NCBI RefSeq assembly: GCF_008369295.1
Contig: NZ_VOBG01000014.1
Location: forward strand, 62,001-126,000
DNA: 64,000 nt
Direction: 5' to 3'
Source of the DNA: Pseudomonas sp. ANT_H4
GTDB taxonomy: Bacteria; Pseudomonadota; Gammaproteobacteria; Pseudomonadales; Pseudomonadaceae
Under the pieces are notes generated by a model, which ran no database searches, was not told the DNA's origin, and was given only the letters and a program-made list of their open reading frames with translations. How positions within the stretch are numbered: position 1 is the stretch's first letter; each line of letters starts with the position of its first letter. Made by a program: the position numbers and the translations under genes. This document shows, one piece after another, positions 35,216-43,851 of the stretch.

Positions 35216-36493
35216 TCAGAGCTCGGAGAAACACTCTTCAATGATCGCCAGGCCTTTATCCAGTTGCTCGTCCGGCGAAGTCAGCGGCACCAGTACGCGC
35301 AACACGTTGCCGTAGGTACCGCAGGACAGCAGGATCAAACCCTTGTCGCGGGCCTTGGCGACCACAGCGGCCACGGCCGGGGCGTTCGGCTTGTGGCTGT
35401 CGCCATCGACGAACAGCTCAACCGCGATCATCGCGCCCAGGGCACGCACGTCACCGATCACCGGGTACTTGGCCTGGATGGCCTTGAGGCCGGTTACCAG
35501 ACGCTCGCCCACCGCCTTGCAGCGGTCCAGCAGGTGCTCTTCTTCGAACACTTCCATCACCGCCAGCGCAGCAGCGCAAGCGATCGGGCTACCGGCGTAG
35601 GTGCCGCCCAGGCCGCCTGGCGCAATGGCGTCCATGTATTCAGCCTTGCCACACACACCGGCCAGCGGGAAGCCGCCAGCGATGGATTTGGCGAAGGTGG
35701 TCAGGTCGGCGGCAACGCCCATCTGTTCCATGGCGAAGAAAGTACCGGTGCGGCCAGCGCCGGTTTGCACTTCGTCGGCGATCAGCAGGATGCCGTGCTG
35801 GTCGCACAGTTCGCGCAGGCGCTTCATGAAGGCTTTAGGCGCGACGTAGAAACCGCCTTCGCCCTGCACCGGCTCGATGATGATGGCCGCGATATCACGC
35901 GGCTCGGCATCGTTTTTGAAGATGCGCTCGATGCTGGCGATGGAATCATCCACGCTCACACCGTGCAGGTCGTTCGGGTACAGCGCACGGAAGATACCGC
36001 CAGGCATCAGGCCCATGCCGGCCGAGTAAGGCACGACTTTACCGGTCAGGCCCAGGGTCATCATGGTGCGACCGTGGTAAGCGCCAGTGAAGGCAATCAC
36101 GCCGGCACGGCCAGTGGCGGCGCGGGCGATTTTCACGGCGTTTTCTACAGCTTCGGAACCGGTGGTCACCAGCAGGGTTTTCTTGGCGAAATCACCAGGC
36201 ACCTTGGCGTTAACTTTTTCACACAGTTCAACGTAAGGTTCGTACGCCAGCACCTGGAAGCAGGTGTGGGTCAGCTTGTTCAGCTGGGCGGTCACGGCCG
36301 CGATGATTTTCGGGTGCAGGTGGCCGGTGTTCAGCACGGCGATACCGCCGGCGAAGTCGATGAACTCGCGACCTTCAACGTCGGTCACGGTGGCGTTCTT
36401 CGCCGACTCGGCAAAGATCGGGTGAATCTGGCCGACACCGCGCGGTACTGCGGCTTCGCGGCGTTTCATCAGGGAAGCGTTGGTCTTGCTCAT
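35216..36493 (-). CDS. gabT: 4-aminobutyrate aminotransferase GabT
   Basis: A 425-residue class III PLP aminotransferase. It has VTTGSEAVENAVKIAR, the PLP-binding aspartate in LLIADEVQTGAGRTG, and the catalytic lysine in TFAKSIAGGFPLAG. It transfers the amino group of GABA to 2-oxoglutarate, giving succinate semialdehyde for GabD. Start ATG at 36493 with GAGGA upstream. Downstream of gabD in the same direction, with a stem-loop in the 186-bp gap. Confidence 0.93.
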   Translation of the reverse strand: MSKTNASLMKRREAAVPRGVGQIHPIFAESAKNATVTDVEGREFIDFAGGIAVLNTGHLHPKIIAAVTAQLNKLTHTCFQVLAYEPYVELCEKVNAKVPGDFAKKTLLVTTGSEAVENAVKIARAATGRAGVIAFTGAYHGRTMMTLGLTGKVVPYSAGMGLMPGGIFRALYPNDLHGVSVDDSIASIERIFKNDAEPRDIAAIIIEPVQGEGGFYVAPKAFMKRLRELCDQHGILLIADEVQTGAGRTGTFFAMEQMGVAADLTTFAKSIAGGFPLAGVCGKAEYMDAIAPGGLGGTYAGSPIACAAALAVMEVFEEEHLLDRCKAVGERLVTGLKAIQAKYPVIGDVRALGAMIAVELFVDGDSHKPNAPAVAAVVAKARDKGLILLSCGTYGNVLRVLVPLTSPDEQLDKGLAIIEECFSEL

Positions 36494-36623
36494 CAAAAAA
36501 GTCCTCATTCGCCGCTCATCGGGCGGCGTAGCTCAAGGAGTACGTGGCGGGAGGCAACTACGGCAGCATGCGATGATCGACTGCCACAGCTTTCCGGCCA
36601 CTTGCGTAATAACATTTTGAAAC

Positions 36624-36657
36624 ACGCAAAGGGACAGCGCTCTCGTGCCCTTTGCGT
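36624..36657 (-). terminator. stem-loop between gabD and gabT
   Basis: ACGCAAAGGG ... CCCTTTGCGT, ten-base perfect arms with a 14-base loop, followed on the minus strand by GTTT. It may end part of the gabD transcripts and so set gabT level. Confidence 0.6.
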
Positions 36658-36679
36658 TTAACGCAATGCCTTGCCGGGT

Positions 36680-38122
36680 TTAGATACCCAGGCAGAGGTA
36701 TTTGATTTCCAGGTAATCCTCGATCCCGTACTTGGAGCCTTCACGGCCCAGGCCCGAAGCCTTGATGCCGCCAAACGGCGCCACTTCGTTGGAGATCAAC
36801 CCGGTGTTGACGCCGACCATACCGTATTCCAGGGCTTCGGCCACACGGAACACACGGCCCAAGTCTCGGGCGTAGAAGTAGGAGGCCAGGCCGAACTCGG
36901 TGTCGTTGGACATCGCGATCACTTCGGCTTCGTCTTTGAAGCGGAACAACGGTGCCAAAGGACCGAAGGTTTCTTCCTTGGCCACGGCGGCGTTCTTCGG
37001 CACGTTGACCAGGATGGTCGGCTCAAAGAAGTTGCCTTCCATGACCTTGCCCCCGGCCAGCAGCGTTGCGCCTTTGCTCAGGGCATCGGCGATGTGCTCC
37101 TGAACCTTGGCCACGGCTTTTTCGTCGATCAGCGGGCCGGTAGTAGTGCCTTCTTCCAGACCGTTGCCGATCTTCAGTTTGGCCACCGCCACTTTCAGTT
37201 TCTCGGCGAACGCGTCGTACACTGAATCCTGAATGTACAGGCGGTTGGCGCAGACGCAGGTCTGGCCGTTGTTACGGTACTTGGAGATGATCGCGCCTTC
37301 GACGGCCTTATCCAGGTCTGCGTCGTCAAACACGATGAACGGCGCGTTGCCGCCCAATTCCAGGGAGACTTTCTTGATGTCCTTGGCGCATTCGGCCATC
37401 AATTGGCGACCGATTTCGGTAGAGCCGGTGAAGGACAGCTTGCGCACGATCGGGTTGCTGGTCAGCTCGCTGCCGATATCGCCAGCACTGCCGGAGACCA
37501 CGCTGAAAACGCCTTTGGGAATACCGGCACGCTGGGCCAACTCAGCCAGGGCGAACGCGGAGAACGGCGTTTGCGAGGCGGGTTTGAGCACCATGGTGCA
37601 ACCGGCAGCCAGGGCCGGGCCGGCTTTACGGGTGATCATCGCGGCGGGGAAGTTCCACGGCGTGATAGCAGCGGTCACGCCGATCGGCTGCTTGATCACG
37701 ATCAGGCGCTTGTCCGGCTGATGGCCGGGAATCACGTCACCGTAAATGCGCTTGGCCTCTTCGGCGAACCACTCGATGAACGAGGCGGCGTAGACGATTT
37801 CGCCCTTGGCTTCGGCCAGCGGCTTACCCTGTTCCAGGGTCATCAGGCGAGCCAGGTCGTCCTGGTTTTCGATGATCAGTTCAAACCAACGACGCAGCTT
37901 GTTCGCACGGTCCTTGGCGGTCAGTGCACGCCAGGCCGGCAGGGCCTTGTCGGCCGCTTCGATAGCGCGGCGGGTTTCGGCAGCGCCCATTTTCGGCACG
38001 GTACCCAGAATTTCGCCGGTAGCCGGGTTGTTAACCTTGATCGTCTGACCGTTGTCCGCATCGACCCAAGCGCCATCAATGAAGGCTTGCTGGCGGAACA
38101 ACTGGGTGTCTTTAAGCTGCAT
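36680..38122 (-). CDS. gabD: NADP-dependent succinate-semialdehyde dehydrogenase GabD
   Basis: A 480-residue aldehyde dehydrogenase. The catalytic cysteine is in NNGQTCVCANR and the glutamate in VSLELGGNAPF; SFTGSTEIGRQ and PWNFPAAMI are the cofactor and substrate motifs of GabD. It oxidises succinate semialdehyde to succinate. Start ATG at 38122 with AAGGA upstream; a longer frame to 38209 is not needed. Confidence 0.93.
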   Translation of the reverse strand: MQLKDTQLFRQQAFIDGAWVDADNGQTIKVNNPATGEILGTVPKMGAAETRRAIEAADKALPAWRALTAKDRANKLRRWFELIIENQDDLARLMTLEQGKPLAEAKGEIVYAASFIEWFAEEAKRIYGDVIPGHQPDKRLIVIKQPIGVTAAITPWNFPAAMITRKAGPALAAGCTMVLKPASQTPFSAFALAELAQRAGIPKGVFSVVSGSAGDIGSELTSNPIVRKLSFTGSTEIGRQLMAECAKDIKKVSLELGGNAPFIVFDDADLDKAVEGAIISKYRNNGQTCVCANRLYIQDSVYDAFAEKLKVAVAKLKIGNGLEEGTTTGPLIDEKAVAKVQEHIADALSKGATLLAGGKVMEGNFFEPTILVNVPKNAAVAKEETFGPLAPLFRFKDEAEVIAMSNDTEFGLASYFYARDLGRVFRVAEALEYGMVGVNTGLISNEVAPFGGIKASGLGREGSKYGIEDYLEIKYLCLGI

Positions 38123-38516
38123 GTCGGCTTTCCTTAACAGCACCGCGCACGCGCGGAGCAAATTAGAGTTGTTGAAAGGCGCCTTGAAGGCTGCCGTCAG
38201 GGAAATCATTCACCGGGCGCAAGCACATAAATAGCGCACGAAAGACAGATGTGCGGTTCAGCACCCAGGGAGGAGCGTTTGAAATCTCAAACGAATCCTA
38301 GGATCAATGGGGGTAAAGGACAATAGTCTGTTCGAAAAAAAGAACAAAAACGGCGTACTTGCCGAAACTTTCTGATCAGCGTACTTGCCCCTGGTTCAGT
38401 GCCAACGACCCATACCGCCCGGGGCAGAGCCTCGACACTCCAGAATCCTGCCGGCAGACGGCCGAAAACCAGCATGGACGCCCAAGGTCGACATGGGTAT
38501 GATGGCGCCCGCACAA
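38123..38516. other. intergenic region upstream of gabD: inverted and direct repeats
   Basis: About 390 bases between gabD and tRNA-Arg. It contains CGTTTGA-AATC-TCAAACG (38276-38293), TGTTC-N8-GAACA (38329-38346) and two copies of GCGTACTTGCC (38353 and 38379, 26 bases apart). The first two could be operator sites for gabD; the region between also contains the A/T-rich 38297-38352 piece. No gene recognised. Confidence 0.4.
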
Positions 38517-38593
38517 GCATCCGTAGCTCAGCTGGATAGAGTACTGCCCTCCGAAGGCAGGGGTCGTGGGTTCGAATCCCGCCGGGTGCACCA
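38517..38593 (+). tRNA. tRNA-Arg (anticodon CCG)
   Basis: A 77-base cloverleaf with encoded CCA. Acceptor stem GCATCCG pairs with CGGGTGC (one G-T), D-loop AGCTCAGCTGGATAGAG, anticodon arm CTGCC-CTCCGAA-GGCAG (anticodon CCG, decoding CGG), T-arm TGGGTTCGAATCCCG. A rho-independent terminator follows at 38601. Confidence 0.95.
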
Positions 38594-38600
38594 GATACAG

Positions 38601-38638
38601 ACGAAAAGCCCCAGGTCGAAAGACCTGGGGCTTTTTTG
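38601..38638 (+). terminator. tRNA-Arg terminator, first copy of a repeat
   Basis: AGCCCCAGGTC GAAA GACCTGGGGCT followed by TTTTT: strong hairpin plus T run. A near-identical copy lies at 39733-39770 after the RhuM gene. Confidence 0.92.
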
Positions 38639-38673
38639 TAGACTATCGATCAGCCCGATCACAGAGGTCTCAC

Positions 38674-39714
38674 ATGAGCGATAGCACCCAGACCGAACAT
38701 CCTCCCGCACCACAAGGTGAACTGTTGTTGTTCCAGAGCGGTGACGGTTTGGTTCGCCTGGAGTGCCGCTTCGATACCGACACCCTGTGGCTCTCGCAGG
38801 CAATGATCTGTGAGCTGTATGGCAAGGCAAAAGCCACCATCAGCGAACATATCAGCCATATCTTCGCCGAGGGCGAACTGGTGGAGGATTCAGTTGTTCG
38901 GTTTTACCGAACAACTGCCGCCGACGACAAACCCTACAACGTCAGATACTTCAGCTTGCCGCTGATTCTGGCGGTAGGGTATCGGGTACGCTCTAAGCGC
39001 GGTACTCAGTTCCGTCAGTGGGCCACGCAAATCCTGCAGGAATATCTGGTCAAAGGCTTCGCCATGGATGACGAGCGGCTGAAAAACCCTCCCGTGGGTC
39101 GTTCGTTGGTTCCTGACTACTTTGACGAATTGCTTGAACGCATTCGCGATATCCGCGCGAGTGAGCGCAGGGTCTATCTGCGAGTCCGGGAAATTTTTGC
39201 GATGGCGGCCGACTACACTCCGTCGAATAGTGAAACCACAACATTCTTCCAGATCATCCAAAACAAACTTCATTTCGCCAGCACCGGACTGACCGCTGCC
39301 GAGTTAATTACTCAACGTGTTGATGCCGCCAAACCGAACATGGGCCTGACCAGTTTCAAGGGTGATGAAGTACGTAAGGGTGATGTGACCATCGCTAAAA
39401 ACTATCTTCAGCAGCACGAAATTTCTGCATTGAATCGCATTGTCACCATGTGGCTGGACTTTGCCGAAGATCAGGCGTTGAGACGTAAGCAAATTTTCCT
39501 ACGCGACTGGCAGGAGAAGCTGGATCAATTTCTAGCTTTCAACGACCGCGAAATTCTGCAAGGTGCAGGACAAATCAGCAAGCATGCAGCCGATGATAAA
39601 GCGAAGCTGGAGTACGAACGCTATAACCAACAACGCAGGACTCTGAAAGAAACAGAGGGAGAGACATTGAGCATTGAGGCATTGCGTGCGATGTCACAGA
39701 AGAAGAATTACTGA
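38674..39714 (+). CDS. RhuM-family (Virulence_RhuM) protein
   Basis: A 346-residue protein matching the RhuM family: WLSQAMICELYGKAKATISEHI at the N-terminus, VRYFSLPLILAVGYRVRSKRG TQFRQWA-type core (split here), and IAKNYLQQHEISALNRIVTMWL. The family has a DNA-binding-like N-terminal part; its function is unknown, though it occurs in pathogenicity and defence islands. Start ATG at 38674 with AGAGG upstream. Base composition is visibly less GC rich than the flanking genes. It is the only gene between two copies of the tRNA-Arg terminator, so it was probably acquired. Confidence 0.82.
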   Translation: MSDSTQTEHPPAPQGELLLFQSGDGLVRLECRFDTDTLWLSQAMICELYGKAKATISEHISHIFAEGELVEDSVVRFYRTTAADDKPYNVRYFSLPLILAVGYRVRSKRGTQFRQWATQILQEYLVKGFAMDDERLKNPPVGRSLVPDYFDELLERIRDIRASERRVYLRVREIFAMAADYTPSNSETTTFFQIIQNKLHFASTGLTAAELITQRVDAAKPNMGLTSFKGDEVRKGDVTIAKNYLQQHEISALNRIVTMWLDFAEDQALRRKQIFLRDWQEKLDQFLAFNDREILQGAGQISKHAADDKAKLEYERYNQQRRTLKETEGETLSIEALRAMSQKKNY

Positions 39715-39732
39715 AACGCCTTAGTCTTTAGA

Positions 39733-39770
39733 ACGAAAGCCCTAGGTCAAAAGACCTGGGGCTTTTTTGT
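39733..39770. terminator. second copy of the tRNA-Arg terminator hairpin
   Basis: AGCCCTAGGTC AAAA GACCTGGGGCT with TTTTT; differs from 38601-38638 by a few bases, including a T-G pair. It ends the RhuM gene and marks the right edge of the insertion. Confidence 0.85.
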
Positions 39771-39783
39771 GGCCGCCGTTTAC

Positions 39784-40404
39784 TTATGGCTTTTGCAACG
39801 CCTCCAGCCGAGTCGGCAAGTCTTCCTGGGGAAAGCGCTTATACAGCGCCAGAAGCTTTTCATCGGCCGCCTTGGCCTCTCCCGCTTGGCGCAGGCGCAC
39901 AATTTCCTGAAGCCCTTGCTCCAGGGACTGTGGCTTGACAGCCATTCGCTTGCTCATTTTTGCCACAGACTCGTCCGCCATGGCTCCCGCCACCTCAGCC
40001 TGAACCTGCACACTGTCCGCCTGGGGTGCCATGGCGAGTCGAGTCATGGGCGGTGCGGGCGCTTGCAACGCTTGCGGCGCTGGGCGAGCGAGTTCCTCGC
40101 GGCTGGCGGAGTACTGCGCCGCCGCTGGCGCGGGCAGGTCGGCATTGGGCACCGGCGAGCGCACCACCAAACCAATCATCAGCGCCACACCGGCAACGGT
40201 GGCGAATGCCATTTGCCAGCGTGGCCGTTGGCAGGCCAGCAGCCAGCGTTGCCACAGATTTGGTTGGGGCGCCGGGGCTTCGCGGCGGGCGGTGGCCAGC
40301 AGGAACGCGTCCAGGGAAGCAGGCGGTTCGCCGCTGGTGTGTGGGCGAAAGTGTTGGATCAGCACTTCGTCGTCGGGATTCGGTGTGTGTCGGGAGTCAG
40401 TCAT
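39784..40404 (-). CDS. likely membrane anti-sigma factor
   Basis: A 206-residue protein with one membrane segment (about 64-81, MAFATVAGVALMIGLVV), a short N-terminal cytoplasmic part and a proline/alanine-rich outer region ending in a helical stretch (LQEIVRLRQAGEAKAADEKLLALYKRF). It overlaps the ECF sigma factor gene by 4 bp, the usual place for an anti-sigma factor. No named domain was recognised, so the role is inferred from position and topology. Confidence 0.65.
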   Translation of the reverse strand: MTDSRHTPNPDDEVLIQHFRPHTSGEPPASLDAFLLATARREAPAPQPNLWQRWLLACQRPRWQMAFATVAGVALMIGLVVRSPVPNADLPAPAAAQYSASREELARPAPQALQAPAPPMTRLAMAPQADSVQVQAEVAGAMADESVAKMSKRMAVKPQSLEQGLQEIVRLRQAGEAKAADEKLLALYKRFPQEDLPTRLEALQKP

Positions 40405-41003
40405 ACGGGTACCTCCTCGGCCAGCAGTCGACGCAATTTCTGCTGGGCGTAACGCAAGCGGCTTTTGACCGTTTCCAGTGGGACGCCAGTGAGCGCGGCG
40501 ATTTGCGGCACCTCCAGGTCACCGTGCAGGCGCAGCAGGAATACTTCCCGCTGGTCTTCGGGCAAGTTTTGCAACGCGGCGTCCAGACGGCCCTGGTCGC
40601 GGCTCAGGCTCAAGAGTTGTTCGGGGCTGCCGCTGTCGTCGGGCTGGGCGTGAAGCTGTTCATCGTAGCTGTCGTGCAGCGGATTGTGGACGCCGTGCTT
40701 ACGCCAGTAATCGATCAGGCGGTTGCGGGCAATCTGGAACAGCCAGGTACGAAAACTCGCTCGCCCTTGAGGCTGAGTGGCGCTGCGGATCAAGCTGAGC
40801 CAGGTGTCCTGGTAGATTTCCTCGGCAAGTTCCACTTTGTTGCTCAAGGACACGAGGAAACGATACAGGCCTTGTCGATGGCGCGCGTACAAGGCCTCGA
40901 ATGCGGCAGTGTCGCCGGTGCGATAGCGGGCCAGCAGCGATTCGTCGCTGGGTGAATCAACTGGAGCGGGCATGGGGGTGGCGAACTCCTTTCTTTTCAG
41001 CAT
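40401..41003 (-). CDS. ECF-type RNA polymerase sigma factor
   Basis: A 200-residue sigma-70 family protein with region 2 (FEALYARHRQGLYRFLVSLS; FRTWLFQIARNRLIDYWRK) and region 4 (LPEDQREVFLLRLHGDLEVPQIAALTGVPLETVKSRL). Start at 41003, two bases after the upstream gene's stop, or at the ATG 40973 (AAGGAG lies 12 bases before it). Co-transcribed with a vWA protein upstream and the anti-sigma candidate downstream. Confidence 0.87.
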   Translation of the reverse strand: MLKRKEFATPMPAPVDSPSDESLLARYRTGDTAAFEALYARHRQGLYRFLVSLSNKVELAEEIYQDTWLSLIRSATQPQGRASFRTWLFQIARNRLIDYWRKHGVHNPLHDSYDEQLHAQPDDSGSPEQLLSLSRDQGRLDAALQNLPEDQREVFLLRLHGDLEVPQIAALTGVPLETVKSRLRYAQQKLRRLLAEEVPV

Positions 41004-41005
41004 CT

Positions 41006-42679
41006 TCAGTGTTTGACCGAGGCCTTGAGGCTCTGCGCCAGTTCGACCAATTGCACGAACTCATTGCGCAAGCCAAACGGGTCGTCGCCTCGGGCAGAAC
41101 GAGCCAAGGCAGCCGTGTCTTTCAAACTCATGTTCCCAGTGTAGCGACCGTCACCCTTGATCTGCTGGGCAAAGGCTGCCACGGCGGCTGAGAAGCGTAG
41201 GTCATCGCTGGCCTTGCCGGCGCTTTGCTCGCTGCTGATGGGGCGTTCTATCAACTGGCTGCTGCCTCCTTGGACGGTCTTGTAGCGTACGCGCAAGATC
41301 GCCAGCTCCCCAGACGTGCCGCCTGATACAGGCTTAGTGGCATAACGCAGCGGCTCCAACCAACCTTTTTCACCCTTGGGGACGATTTCATACAAGGCCG
41401 TCACTGTATGCCCCGCACCGATCTCACCGGCATCGACCTTGTCGTTGTTAAAGTCCTCACGCTTCAACGCGCGGTTTTCATAACCCAGCAGGCGATACTC
41501 ACTGACCTGCGCCGGGTTGAATTCCACCTGCAATTTAACGTCCCGCGCCACCACCGCCAGGGTCGAGCTGAGCTGGTCCACCAATACCTTGCGCGCTTCG
41601 CGCAGGTTGTCGATATAGGCGTAGTTGCCATCGCCGGCATCGGCCAATTGTTCCATCAGGTGTTCGTTGTAGTTATCCACACCAAACCCCAGGGTAGTCA
41701 GGGATACGCCGCTTTTGCGCTGCTCGACCGCCATCTGCTTGAGGCTGTCGAAGTCACTGATGCCGACGTTGAAGTCGCCATCGGTGGCCAGCAGGATGCG
41801 GTTGATTCCCTTGTCGATAAAGCCTTCCCGGGCCATTTGATAGGCCAGTTCGATACCCGAGGCGCCTGCCGTCGAACCGCCAGCGGTCAACTGGTCGATG
41901 GCGTTGCGAATCTTCGCCTTGTCACCACCCGAGGTCGGCTTGAGCACCACGCGCGACTCACCGGCGTAGACCACCAGAGACACCCGGTCCTGATCTCGCA
42001 GCTAATCCACCAGCAGTTTCAGGGTGCTCTTGACCAGTGGCAGGCCTTCGCGGCGGTCCATGGAGCCAGACACATCCACCAGAAACACCAGGTTGGCCGG
42101 CGCCAGGTCTGCCACGGCGCGGTCGGAAGCCTTGATGCCGATGCGCAGTAAACGGGTGTGGGCATTCCACGGTGACGGCGCCACCTCGGTGGTCACGCCA
42201 AAGGGCGAGCCATCGTTGGGCAGCGCGTAATCGTAGGGGAAGTAATTGACCATTTCTTCAAGTCGCACAGCGCCTTGAGGCGGCAGGCTGCCCTGGTTGA
42301 GGAAGCGTCGGACGTTGGCATAGCTGCCGGTGTCCACATCAACACTGAAGGTCGACACCGGGGTTTCGGCGACGCTATGGATCGGATTGTCCGGCAGGTT
42401 CTGGTACTGCTCGCGGGGTTCAGCGCGGTATTCCATCGCGACCGAATCGCTCATCACCAACCGTGAGGCCATCGGCGCAGGCATGGCCATGCGTTTGCTC
42501 AACGCACCCTGAGCGCGAGCCGGCTCGCTATGCAATTCGGGGCTGGGGGTAACAGGGGCTGCTTCGGCTGTCTTGGCCACATCCCTGGACGAGGACAGTC
42601 CGCACCCGGCGAGCGCCACCAGCAAGGTGACGGCAAAACCCTGGGCTGCGGGGCGCAAGAGAAGAAGAGGACGGGACAT
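41006..42679 (-). pseudogene. von Willebrand factor A (YfbK-like) lipoprotein, interrupted by TAG
   Basis: One frame spans the region. The ATG at 42679 starts a lipoprotein (LLVALAGC). A vWA N-terminal region and the metal-binding start DVSGSMD follow. After LLVD, TAG (42002-42004) interrupts, and the same frame resumes with LRDQDRVSLVVYAGESRVV and goes on through the rest of the vWA domain and the DUF3520-like C-terminal domain to 41006. Restoring CAG (glutamine) gives an intact 557-residue protein. As it stands, translation would stop after the first MIDAS motif. The gene is upstream of the ECF sigma pair. Either a true pseudogene or read through by a suppressor. Confidence 0.75.
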
Positions 42680-42771
42680 GGGCTGAACCTCGGGAGTGAA
42701 TGATCCGTTCACAAGGTCAGACGCAAGGCAATTACGGTTCGGGTTAAAACCGCAGATTTTAAATACGAAAA

Positions 42772-42793
42772 CTGGCTACCCGAAGGTAGCCAG
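42772..42793 (-). terminator. terminator of the lipoprotein operon
   Basis: On the minus strand: CTGGCTACC TTCG GGTAGCCAG then TTTTCG. Strong nine-base stem with a UUCG tetraloop, 20 bases after the DUF799 stop. Confidence 0.8.
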
Positions 42794-42812
42794 GCTGTTT
42801 ATTGCAGGTCAA

Positions 42813-43466
42813 TCAGTCCGACCCATACTTGGGCGAACGCGGCCCGTACAGAATCCCGGTGCGTTGGCCTGCCGACAGCAGACGCGCACTGGTGATGCCG
42901 GCAATCGGGTGGCCGGCGTCGGTTGAGCTGTTGATGATTTGCTTGACCGCTGCGGTGATCAGCATCCCCACCAGACCGCCGCCGCCATTGTTACCGCCCT
43001 CTTCGCTGGAGGCGCGAGCGGAGCCGGTCCACAGCGTGGCACCGGTACGCAGGTCTACCAGTTTGGCCGACGCCGTCACCGCCGTTTCACTGGAGATCAG
43101 CATGTAGCTGGTGCCGTACTCGGTGATGGTGATGTACAGCCCGGCGTCCGCACCGAAGATTTCATGCAGCTTGCCCGGTGCCACGCCCTGGATGTCCGTC
43201 GGCGTGGTCAGACCGTTCTGGCGGAAGGTTTCATCCACCAGGGCGATCGGCAACACGTAGTAGCCGGCTTCGGCCAACGGGTAAGTCACCTGCGATACCA
43301 GGCTGTAGGACGCCTGCACTTCCGGCGATTCGTTGATCGGCGGCAGCACCAGGATTGACTTGGGCCGGGCCTGTTTAAACGCCGAGTAGTCGACGGTCTT
43401 GGGTGCTGCACAACCGCCCAGCAACGCCAGGGCCAGCAAAGCGCCAGTGAGTTTCAAAAGGCTCAT
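42813..43466 (-). CDS. DUF799 (GNA1162-like) lipoprotein
   Basis: A 217-residue lipoprotein (lipobox LLGGC). The start RPKSILVLPPINESPEV and the later ASYSLVSQVTYPLAEAGYYVLPIALVDETFR match the DUF799 family of outer-membrane-associated proteins. Overlaps the DUF4810 gene by 4 bp. Third gene of the CsgG-DUF4810-DUF799 trio; the function is not established. Confidence 0.82.
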   Translation of the reverse strand: MSLLKLTGALLALALLGGCAAPKTVDYSAFKQARPKSILVLPPINESPEVQASYSLVSQVTYPLAEAGYYVLPIALVDETFRQNGLTTPTDIQGVAPGKLHEIFGADAGLYITITEYGTSYMLISSETAVTASAKLVDLRTGATLWTGSARASSEEGGNNGGGGLVGMLITAAVKQIINSSTDAGHPIAGITSARLLSAGQRTGILYGPRSPKYGSD

Positions 43467-43822
43467 TTGACGTCTCCGGTCTTGGCGTTCTTGAGCAGGA
43501 AGTCCATATAGGCCGCGGACTCAGGGAACAGCGCCTTCTCGGTGCGAAATTGCTGCACCATCTGGTCATCCTTGCCCATGCTCAGGTACAGCATGCCCAG
43601 GTGGGCGTGATAGCCCGGCGGCGCCTGGCGGCCACTGGCGTTGATCTTCTGCAGATCCCGCTCCAGCGCTTCGACCTGGGCTTCCTTGGGCTCACCCTTG
43701 AAGTATTCGTAAACCTGCGGCTGGTAGCTCTCCCATTGATAGAGAGGCTTGGGCGCCGTCTGGCACCCCGCTACTGTTGCTAAAACTGTCAGCATCAGCG
43801 CCAACGTCACTGCCTTGTTCAT
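43463..43822 (-). CDS. DUF4810 lipoprotein
   Basis: A 119-residue lipoprotein (lipobox ATVAGC). The start LYQWESYQPQVYEYFKG and the helical part match DUF4810. It sits between a CsgG-like and a DUF799 gene, coupled to the latter by a 4-bp overlap. The family has no known function. Confidence 0.82.
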   Translation of the reverse strand: MNKAVTLALMLTVLATVAGCQTAPKPLYQWESYQPQVYEYFKGEPKEAQVEALERDLQKINASGRQAPPGYHAHLGMLYLSMGKDDQMVQQFRTEKALFPESAAYMDFLLKNAKTGDVK

Positions 43823-43851
43823 CCGTGTACGACTCCTTGTAAATCTGCTGA

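Noticed and set aside
39784..40404. Anti-sigma gene as part of the RhuM insertion
   Set aside because: It is overlapped and co-oriented with the ECF sigma gene and lies outside the right terminator copy.
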